Source of the DNA: Fibrobacteraceae bacterium
GTDB lineage: Bacteria > Fibrobacterota > Fibrobacteria > Fibrobacterales > Fibrobacteraceae
NCBI GenBank assembly: GCA_023231365.1
Contig: JALNVO010000163.1
Span: 1 to 6,289 of the forward strand
Direction: 5' to 3'
DNA length: 6,289 nucleotides
Shown here: one piece after another, positions 1-4,911 of the stretch
Numbering within the stretch: position 1 is the stretch's first letter
How the letters are laid out: each line of letters opens with the position of its first letter
The notes under the pieces: model-generated
Seen by the model: only the letters and a program-made list of their open reading frames with translations
The model's database searches: none
What the model was told of the DNA's origin: nothing
Made by a program: the position numbers and the translations under genes

Positions 1-118
1 TCATAAAAATTGAGCTTTTAGAGGTGCCCAAAAGACAAATTCGCAAAAGAACCGCATCCCTGTTCTTCATGTAAATAAAATTTTTTCGCGGCGAGTACAG
101 TAATCCCTACTTTAAAAT

Positions 119-140
119 TGTGTTCTATTTGTGTTCTATT
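119..140. repeat. Tandem 11-bp repeat TGTGTTCTATT x2
   Basis: Two perfect head-to-tail copies of TGTGTTCTATT lie at 119-129 and 130-140. The core TTTGTGTTC (128-136) recurs inverted as GAACACAAA at 193-201, giving three copies of TGTGTTC within about 80 bp, two direct and one inverted. This arrangement could be a protein-binding array, for a regulator or a recombinase, or the edge of a lost element. No recombinase gene is present in the window to support a specific role. Confidence 0.6.
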
Positions 141-192
141 AAAGAAACGTTGTCTCCTCCTCAAGCGTTATATGCAGGCGAGAACTAAAATT

Positions 193-201
193 GAACACAA
201 A
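193..201. repeat. Inverted copy of the TTTGTGTTC core
   Basis: GAACACAAA is the exact reverse complement of positions 128-136 inside the tandem repeat. The two arms are separated by 56 bp, too far apart for a simple hairpin terminator. A paired binding site is more plausible than an RNA structure, though chance in AT-rich DNA cannot be excluded. Confidence 0.4.
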
Positions 202-474
202 AATAAGGAGAAATAAAACCCGCTTGACAATAGAAACCGATTGGAGAAATTGTCCAACGACAAGGCTCTTGGAAAACAACCATAGTGAAACCAGAAATTA
301 GCGCCACCTGCATTCGCATTCTCTTTTTCATATGTTTTCAAATTTTTATTCCGATTGTCTGGCATAATTTTCCATCAATTGCATCACCTGCGATATGCTC
401 ATTGATTCTCCACCTTTTTGTTTCATACGAATTCATAGAAGCCACACTTGAAGACGGGTTCAAAGCGGAGGCTA

Positions 475-606
475 CGAGGAATTCGTAGAGAAGCGAATAT
501 GTACACAAGAACCACAAAGTCTCTCATGCGATGTAGCATCGATCTGGATTTTGCCCTTGGTTTTGATAACCCGCTGCTTGTTGCGGAGGTAGTTCTTTCC
601 CCAATT
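475..606 (-). pseudogene. Possible remnant of a DDE transposase (tentative)
   Basis: This minus-strand frame is open for 44 codons between a TGA (607-609) and a TAG (472-474) and has no start codon of its own. It contains KGKIQIDAT (532-558) and, eleven residues later, HIRFSTN (481-501). In IS1182/IS5-type transposases, a KGxLxxDAT segment carries the first catalytic Asp and is followed within a few residues by a [YI]IR[YF]PTD-like segment. The resemblance is in order and wording only: the spacing is longer than usual, Ser replaces Pro, and the frame ends immediately after. A second overlapping minus-strand frame is also open. I read it as possible decayed insertion-sequence debris, with chance similarity the main alternative. 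Confidence 0.25.
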
Positions 607-623
607 TCAAAACGGCTCTTCGC

Positions 624-1406
624 TTATTTCTTCTTAATATTTGTATATAAATTCAGAAGTTCTTGAGGAGAGAGCTCTTCGGCGCGAGTGCTCATTGAGA
701 AACCGCATTTTTCTAGTGCGGCAAAGGCTTCGCTTTTTCCGTAAGAGTTCGAAAGCGAATTCACGATGAGCTTGCGCTTTTTGGAAAAAGCTGCTTGTAC
801 AAAGGTGAAAAAGTCTGGAGGGGCTTCCAATGGGTGTTCAAGCGGCAAAAGAAGAACGGTTGCGCTATCTACATTCGGGCGAGGCGTAAAATGCTCAGGA
901 CCTATTTTGCGGAGAATTCGTCCTTCGGCATGAGCCTTTACCCACACGGAAAGGCTTCCGTAATCACTTGAATGAGGCTCGGCGCAAAAACGTTTTGCCA
1001 CTTCATATTGCACCATTCCCATAAATCCTTTTGTTCTTTTTAGGATCGGCATTATTTTGGAAACAATGCCTGTGGAAATGTTGTATGGAAGGTTTCCTGT
1101 GAGCCAGGATTTCGGATTTTTTTCAAGCCAGGCTTCGAGTGGAAATTGAAGAAAGTTTTGGTTCACAATGCTGAAGTCCGGCTTATCCGTAAATTTCTCT
1201 TTTAGAAACGCCACACATTCTTCATCAATTTCCACAGCAGTAAGCGGGAAACCGCGGGAAAGAAGTGGCTCTGTAAGTGCGCCGTGGCCAGGGCCTATTT
1301 CCAGAATAGATTCACCATCACTCAGTGGGAGGTCGGAGGCGATCAAATCTGCAGTTTGTTTATCTAAAAAGTTCTGTCCGAATCGACGACGGCGTTCTCT
1401 GTCCAT
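624..1406 (-). CDS. rsmA: 16S rRNA (adenine1518-N6/adenine1519-N6)-dimethyltransferase RsmA (KsgA)
   Basis: This cytoplasmic enzyme dimethylates two adjacent adenines in the 3'-terminal hairpin of 16S rRNA, using four S-adenosylmethionines, late in 30S subunit assembly. The 260-residue length is normal for the family. Visible motifs are the N-terminal FGQNFL (9-14), the SAM-binding loop EIGPGHG (36-42), the ribose-binding acidic VEID (58-61), the catalytic NLPYNI (105-110), MVQYEVAKR (131-139) and FTPRPNVDSA (173-182). I start at the ATG giving MDRERRRRFGQNFL because family members begin a few residues before FGQNFL. A more upstream start (1454) would add 16 unconserved residues and run into the divergent gene. 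There is no Shine-Dalgarno sequence. A TAATTTTC box ends six bases before the ATG, so the mRNA may be leaderless. The gene is transcribed divergently from the phosphohexomutase. Confidence 0.95.
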   Translation of the reverse strand: MDRERRRRFGQNFLDKQTADLIASDLPLSDGESILEIGPGHGALTEPLLSRGFPLTAVEIDEECVAFLKEKFTDKPDFSIVNQNFLQFPLEAWLEKNPKSWLTGNLPYNISTGIVSKIMPILKRTKGFMGMVQYEVAKRFCAEPHSSDYGSLSVWVKAHAEGRILRKIGPEHFTPRPNVDSATVLLLPLEHPLEAPPDFFTFVQAAFSKKRKLIVNSLSNSYGKSEAFAALEKCGFSMSTRAEELSPQELLNLYTNIKKK

Positions 1407-1412
1407 ATACCC

Positions 1413-1420
1413 GAAAATTA
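1413..1420 (-). promoter_or_regulatory. Putative TAnnTTTG-like promoter box of rsmA
   Basis: Read on the minus strand this is TAATTTTC, one mismatch from the Bacteroidota -7 consensus TAnnTTTG. Six bases (GGGTAT) separate it from the rsmA ATG, which places the expected transcription start at or next to the start codon. No clear -33 TTG element at the usual distance is seen. The box is called mainly because the same geometry recurs at two other starts. Confidence 0.4.
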
Positions 1421-1428
1421 GCTTTTTG

Positions 1429-1436
1429 TATATTTG
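1429..1436 (+). promoter_or_regulatory. Putative TATATTTG promoter box of the phosphohexomutase gene
   Basis: TATATTTG matches the Bacteroidota -7 consensus TAnnTTTG exactly. Only five bases (ACAAT) lie between it and the ATG at 1442, so the transcript would begin at or next to the start codon. There is no Shine-Dalgarno sequence. An overlapping TTGACA (1434-1439) resembles a sigma70 -35 box, but it sits too close to the start codon to drive this gene from that ATG. Confidence 0.5.
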
Positions 1437-1441
1437 ACAAT

Positions 1442-2899
1442 ATGAAAATTTCAATTAACGATATGATGAACACGAGCGGTGTAAGTTTTGGGACGAGTGG
1501 CGCCCGCGGGCTTGTTTCCAAAATGACCGACAAAATCTGCTACTCTTATGCACGCGCATTTCTCTCTTATTCTGAAAAAACTTATACATCGCCAAAAACG
1601 GTAGCCATTGCCGGCGATCTCCGCCCGAGCACCGGCCGAATTCTCCAAGCTCTTGCAACTGCTGCGAGAGACTCGAATTGGACAGTCATCAATTGTGGCC
1701 GCATCCCTAGTCCGGCGATTGCTCTTTACGGCATCGTCAACTCAATTCCGACAATTATGGTCACTGGCAGCCATATTCCCGACGATCGCAATGGGATCAA
1801 ATTCAATCATCCGAAAGGCGAAATTTCCAAAAAAGATGAATCCGGAATACGTGCCGAATCCATTGATTTGGACGATATCCTTTTTGATGCAAGCGGAATG
1901 CTGAAAATTCCTGCAGAACTTCCTCAGGAGATAATCGAAGCGAGAACCGATTACGAAAAACGCTATTTAGACTTTTTTGGAGCAAAATCTCTTCATGGAC
2001 TCACCCTCGGAGTGTACCAGCATTCTGCAGTCGGGCGCGATATCGTTGTAAATGTACTCACCTCCTTGGGAGCTTACGTAAAACCTCTCGGTCGCTCTGA
2101 AAAGTTCATCCCTGTCGATACGGAAGCCATCCGCGAAGAAGACATCAAGCTTGCGGAGAATTGGGCCAAAGAAAGTTTTGATGCGATCGTCAGCACGGAC
2201 GGCGATAGCGATAGACCTTTACTCGCTGACGCTACTGGCAAATGGCTCCGCGGCGACGTTCTGGGTATTCTTGCCGCAAATTCCTTGGGTATCGCCCGTG
2301 TGGCAACTCCTGTGAGCTGCAATACGGCTCTTGAGAAGAGTAACCTCTTTGAAAAAGTCCTCCGCACCCGCATTGGAAGTCCTTACGTCATCGCCGGGAT
2401 GGAAAGCCTCTGCGAAAACGGCAAAACCGTTGCGGGCTATGAAGCAAATGGTGGCTTCCTCCTTGAAACGGATATAGAACAGAACGGCAAAGTTTTGAAA
2501 GCGCTCCCCACGCGCGATGCTCTCCTCCCCATAATTGCCTTACTTGCCCGCGCCTGCAAGGAATTTGTCGGTGTCGAAGATTTGTTCCGCAAACTTCCAA
2601 AACGTTTTACTGCAAGTGATCGAGTGAAGGAATTTCCCTCTGAAAAGGGCAAGGCAAAAGTGGAAGAAATTGCCACTAAAAATTTGGGAACGTCTTTCTT
2701 TGGAAAATTTGCGGGCAAAGTCGTTGATGCGGATCGCACAGACGGATACCGCATGATATTCGACACAGGAGACATCATTCACCTCCGTCCAAGTGGAAAT
2801 GCCCCAGAACTCCGCTGCTATGTAGAGTGCGATTCTCCAGAACGGGCAGAAGAACTCAAGGTCAAAGTCCTTGCCATTATGCAAACTTGGAAAAATTAA
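1442..2899 (+). CDS. Phosphohexomutase (phosphoglucomutase/phosphomannomutase family)
   Basis: This cytoplasmic Mg2+ enzyme of the alpha-D-phosphohexomutase superfamily interconverts hexose 1- and 6-phosphates through a phosphoserine and a bisphosphorylated intermediate. The 485 residues show all family landmarks. These are FGTSGARG (16-23), the catalytic loop TGSHIPDDRNGIK (108-120) with Ser110 as the phosphoryl carrier, the metal loop DGDSDR (253-258), the sugar-recognition loop GYEANGGF (332-339) and the phosphate-binding RPSGNAPELR (449-458). The TGSHIP and EANGG forms are common in the phosphomannomutase-like branch, but glucose versus mannose specificity cannot be read from sequence alone. 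Products would feed glycogen, nucleotide-sugar or envelope polysaccharide synthesis. The ATG at 1442 is chosen because it yields a short lead into FGTSGARG. A GTG at 1325 would overlap rsmA by 82 bases and add 39 unconserved residues. No Shine-Dalgarno sequence precedes it. Confidence 0.93.
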   Translation: MKISINDMMNTSGVSFGTSGARGLVSKMTDKICYSYARAFLSYSEKTYTSPKTVAIAGDLRPSTGRILQALATAARDSNWTVINCGRIPSPAIALYGIVNSIPTIMVTGSHIPDDRNGIKFNHPKGEISKKDESGIRAESIDLDDILFDASGMLKIPAELPQEIIEARTDYEKRYLDFFGAKSLHGLTLGVYQHSAVGRDIVVNVLTSLGAYVKPLGRSEKFIPVDTEAIREEDIKLAENWAKESFDAIVSTDGDSDRPLLADATGKWLRGDVLGILAANSLGIARVATPVSCNTALEKSNLFEKVLRTRIGSPYVIAGMESLCENGKTVAGYEANGGFLLETDIEQNGKVLKALPTRDALLPIIALLARACKEFVGVEDLFRKLPKRFTASDRVKEFPSEKGKAKVEEIATKNLGTSFFGKFAGKVVDADRTDGYRMIFDTGDIIHLRPSGNAPELRCYVECDSPERAEELKVKVLAIMQTWKN

Positions 2900-2915
2900 A
2901 GGGCACTGAGTTTTG

Positions 2916-2923
2916 TATTTTAG
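2916..2923 (+). promoter_or_regulatory. Putative TAnnTTTG-like promoter box of the PorV-like gene
   Basis: TATTTTAG differs from TAnnTTTG at one position and sits in a TTTTGTATTTTAG context resembling the TTTTGTATATTTG before the mutase gene. Seven bases separate it from the ATG at 2931. Its place in the 31-bp gap after the mutase stop suggests the PorV-like gene has its own promoter, in addition to any read-through. Confidence 0.4.
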
Positions 2924-2930
2924 ATTCCAA

Positions 2931-3845
2931 ATGTTCACCAAGTCTGCGCTATTTATTGTACTCGCGTTCTCTGCGGCAGCTATTGCCGGCGGAAGTTATT
3001 GGAACGTTGACGAAGGCGGGACGACGATGAAATTCCTGTCGCTTGCCACATCTCCGCGAAGTGCCGCTATCGCTGGTTCTGGAGTCGCTACTCCGCAAGG
3101 ATTTTCGGAAGTATCCCGCAATCCTTTAGCAACCGCAGCTTCCAATAACCCGCAATTCGGCGTAGAACATACCATTTTTTCAAGTAACATTGATGCAAAA
3201 CTTACATCCGCTTATTTTGGACTTCCTCTTTCTATTGTAAATACGAGCGCTGCCCTTGAATATCTAGGCTATGGTGATATTGAGGGCCGCGATGAGGAAG
3301 GTTTCAAAACAGAAGACTACGGAGCAATGGCGTGGGCTGTACAACTCGGTATCGGTAGCAAGCCGTCCATCTTTAATTGGGGCCTTACGGCGAGATTCGC
3401 TTCACAATCTATTGAAGATGCAACGGCGCTCGCCTTCTTGATGGATGGCGGCGCAAGCTTCAGGCTCAACAAGTATGTCGCATTTGGTGCGACCGTTACT
3501 AATTTTGGGTGGGTCTCGGAATACGAAAGCGAAGAGGAATCGGCACCGATGGCCCTTCAGGCGGGCATTTCGGGTAGTATTCCCATAATGAATGCTTTTG
3601 ATCTTGCTGTTCACGCGGATGCATATCGGCGAGCAGACTATGATGCAGAATGGCGTTTTGGTTCCGAGCTTCTTTACAAAAAAGCTCTCGCTTTCCGCAT
3701 CGGCTATGCCTACCGCGGTGAAACCAAGAGCGGAGTTTCCGCAGGCCTAGGTCTTGTATTCGGGCGGGTTCAATTTGATTACGCTTATGCGGCGAGCCCT
3801 ACTCTCGACGGCAACCATCTCTTTAATTTAGGACTGTCGTTCTAA
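2931..3845 (+). CDS. PorV/PorQ-family outer-membrane beta-barrel protein
   Basis: This is a predicted exported outer-membrane protein of 304 residues. Residues 1-19 form a signal peptide: a Lys at position 4, a hydrophobic run, then AIA before GGSYW, the likely signal peptidase I site. The mature start has the family pattern KFLSLATSPRSAAIAGSG followed by an EVSRNPLA segment, equivalent to the FLxxGxxARxxAMGGA...xNPA opening of PorV/PorQ/UPF0164 proteins. LEYLGYGDIEGRDEEG also matches the family style. The rest alternates Gly-rich amphipathic strands and ends in NLGLSF, a C-terminal Phe beta-signal recognised by the BAM machinery. PorV in Bacteroidota is part of the type IX secretion system, but this family is large and many members have no known role. 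No other secretion genes are here, so I do not assign one. The ATG is preferred over an in-frame TTG at 2913 because it starts the signal peptide cleanly. Confidence 0.85.
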   Translation: MFTKSALFIVLAFSAAAIAGGSYWNVDEGGTTMKFLSLATSPRSAAIAGSGVATPQGFSEVSRNPLATAASNNPQFGVEHTIFSSNIDAKLTSAYFGLPLSIVNTSAALEYLGYGDIEGRDEEGFKTEDYGAMAWAVQLGIGSKPSIFNWGLTARFASQSIEDATALAFLMDGGASFRLNKYVAFGATVTNFGWVSEYESEEESAPMALQAGISGSIPIMNAFDLAVHADAYRRADYDAEWRFGSELLYKKALAFRIGYAYRGETKSGVSAGLGLVFGRVQFDYAYAASPTLDGNHLFNLGLSF

Positions 3846-3893
3846 TTTATCCTATTCTGCAGTTTGCTTTTAGCCATGATAATTATTTTGTTT

Positions 3894-3908
3894 AGAAACG
3901 CAGTTTCT
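3894..3908 (+). terminator. Weak hairpin downstream of the PorV-like gene
   Basis: AGAAAC and GTTTCT form a six-pair stem with a GCA loop, 48 bases after the PorV-like stop codon, followed by only a short T run (TTG). The stem is AT-rich and the tract poor, so this is at best a weak terminator. Confidence 0.2.
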
Positions 3909-4071
3909 TTGAATAGCCGTTTTTTATGGCAACCGCTTTGGTTCTAGGCCCTGCACTTTTATCACTAATGGTTTACAATTACAAATCGCTAATGTATAGA
4001 GGTGGAACTTATCGGGAATGAATCCTTTTAGTAGTAAGGAACAAACCTGATTTTGCTGCATTTGCCTTGGA

Positions 4072-4099
4072 TGCTGTGGATTTCACCGCAGCGGTTTTT
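4072..4099 (+). terminator. Possible intrinsic terminator, plus strand
   Basis: GCTGTGG (4073-4079) pairs with CCGCAGC (4086-4092) around an ATTTCA loop, with one G-T wobble, and is followed by GGTTTTTAAGG. This is a fair terminator shape. It lies about 230 bases beyond the PorV-like stop codon, so it may act as a back-up for that transcript or end an unrecognised small transcript. Confidence 0.35.
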
Positions 4100-4380
4100 A
4101 AGGTATCTGTATTTTATTACAAATAAATTATACGAAATCCCGGCTTGTTGATTTTACCGCTCATTATGGTTTGAAATAATTTGTCCGTTTTGACATTCAT
4201 ATGTGCATGTTTATATATGCGAGAATTTGTTATTGCCGTTGTAGATTCCGTAATGGTGCAGAACTGCGAAGAAGAGATTCGCAATTCGTGATGCGAAAAA
4301 TTATCTGTATGGCCTTGAAAATAATCGCCTTTACATGGCCTCAATTCGCAATAAAGCGGATCCTTTCCTTTTTTCAAACG

Positions 4381-4424
4381 GAACAAAAATAGCCTCGCTC
4401 TGCAATAGGCAAAGCGAGGCTATT
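4381..4424 (-). terminator. Intrinsic terminator of the iorA-iorB operon
   Basis: AATAGCCTCGCT (4388-4399) and AGCGAGGCTATT (4413-4424) form a perfect 12-pair stem. TGC and GCA extend it inside the loop. On the minus strand it is followed by TTTGTT, so the RNA reads through GGCUAUUUUUGUU, a typical U-rich tract. It begins 20 bases after the iorB stop codon. Its plus-strand side is AU-rich as well, so some bidirectional function is possible. Confidence 0.85.
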
Positions 4425-4443
4425 ACTTTATTCTATTAAAACT

Positions 4444-4911
4444 TTATTCGCCGCGGCCGATCTTGAACGCTTCTGCATTGCCCGCATGGAACTTGGGGTC
4501 GAAAAGCTTTTTGAGCGCAATGTCCCACTTCTCGGGAGGAAAGTCAAAATAGCGGCTGAGTTTACCAAGCATAGCAACGTTGAGCGACTTGATGTTCGGA
4601 AGCTTTGTTACATCGATGTCCTTTTCAGTGAGGAGGGTACCTCCTTTCTTCAAGAAGACTTCGTTTACGATGACTTGAGTTTCATCAAAGACCACAAGGA
4701 AATCCGCTTCTCCTTCTGGGATCATTGGACTTTCCACCTTATCGCCATAGCGCACATCGCTAGCGATAGAACCGCCGCGTTGACTCATCCCGTGAACTTC
4801 TGCTTTTTTCACATCGTGACCGAGTTCAAAAACTAACTCTGCGAAAACGTCACTCGCCTTTATAACGCCTGTTCCGCCGAGGCCTGCAAATTTGACGTTA
4901 ACCGTTTTCAT
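4444..4911 (-). CDS. iorB: Indolepyruvate oxidoreductase subunit beta (IorB)
   Basis: This is the smaller subunit of the cytoplasmic indolepyruvate:ferredoxin oxidoreductase. With IorA it oxidatively decarboxylates aryl pyruvates (indolepyruvate, phenylpyruvate, hydroxyphenylpyruvate) to aryl-acetyl-CoA and reduces ferredoxin; the reverse reaction can assimilate arylacetates. The protein is a single gamma-type domain of the pyruvate ferredoxin oxidoreductase family. It has a glycine loop, GLGGTG (10-15), and the diagnostic EVHGMSQRGGS (38-48), followed by PMIPEGEAD. At 155 residues it is shorter than the roughly 190-200 usual for IorB. The shortfall is in the middle, after the KKGGTLL strand, while the C-terminal AFKIGRGE is present. 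The ATG overlaps the iorA stop by one base (TGATG) and has a strong AAGGAG site seven bases upstream, indicating translational coupling. Confidence 0.9.
   Translation of the reverse strand: MKTVNVKFAGLGGTGVIKASDVFAELVFELGHDVKKAEVHGMSQRGGSIASDVRYGDKVESPMIPEGEADFLVVFDETQVIVNEVFLKKGGTLLTEKDIDVTKLPNIKSLNVAMLGKLSRYFDFPPEKWDIALKKLFDPKFHAGNAEAFKIGRGE

Larger units (their letters stand above)
1..623. other. AT-rich intergenic stretch without a supported gene
   Basis: No reading frame here has a convincing start, codon usage or recognisable product. The stretch contains an 11-bp tandem repeat with an inverted partner (119-140 and 193-201). It also has small hairpins at 448-488 and 529-541, and an open minus-strand stretch at 475-606 with a transposase-like motif. 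Several frames stay open for 40-65 codons, but overlapping frames on both strands do so equally, as expected of AT-rich non-coding or decayed DNA. No tRNA or other structured RNA was recognised. No clear terminator for rsmA is visible just downstream of its stop codon. Confidence 0.6.
3846..4380. other. AT-rich gap between convergent genes, no supported gene
   Basis: This stretch lies between the plus-strand PorV-like gene and the minus-strand iorBA operon. Frames of 63 codons (4201-4392 plus) and 89 codons (4117-4386 minus, TTG start) are open. They overlap each other, lack ribosome sites, run into the iorBA terminator and resemble no family I know. Around 4009-4126 both strands are open and read protein-like, but without start codons. 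Two hairpins (3894-3908 and 4072-4099) are present. It looks like non-coding or decayed sequence. Confidence 0.55.

Noticed and set aside
1..70. Minus-strand frame starting at 70 and running off the left edge
   Set aside because: Only 23 residues are visible. They have no Shine-Dalgarno site, no TAnnTTTG box at the right spacing, and no recognisable sequence.
224..229. TTGACA as a sigma70 -35 box
   Set aside because: No TATAAT-like hexamer lies 16-18 bases downstream, and no supported gene follows on the plus strand.
457..470. GGGTTCAAAG resembling a tRNA T-loop
   Set aside because: The flanking bases do not form the five-pair T-stem, and no acceptor or anticodon arm could be laid out around it.
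285..666. Plus-strand frames at 285-488 and 448-666
   Set aside because: They have no ribosome site or promoter box, the second runs antisense into rsmA, and other frames over the same DNA are equally open.
1325..1441. GTG at 1325 as mutase start
   Set aside because: It would add 39 residues without similarity to the family and overlap rsmA; the ATG at 1442 sits correctly behind a TATATTTG box.
1404..1454. Longer rsmA start at 1454
   Set aside because: It adds 16 unconserved residues and would overlap the start of the divergent mutase. The family begins just before FGQNFL, which fits the ATG at 1406.
2540..2941. A 133-codon minus-strand frame inside the phosphohexomutase gene, along with other antisense frames at 2437-2778 and 2074-2373
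   Set aside because: They lie antisense to a gene whose full set of conserved motifs is clear, have no family resemblance, and are expected shadow frames.
4117..4392. Frames of 89 codons (minus, TTG start) and 63 codons (plus) in the second gap
   Set aside because: They overlap each other on opposite strands, run into the iorBA terminator, and have neither start signals nor family resemblance.
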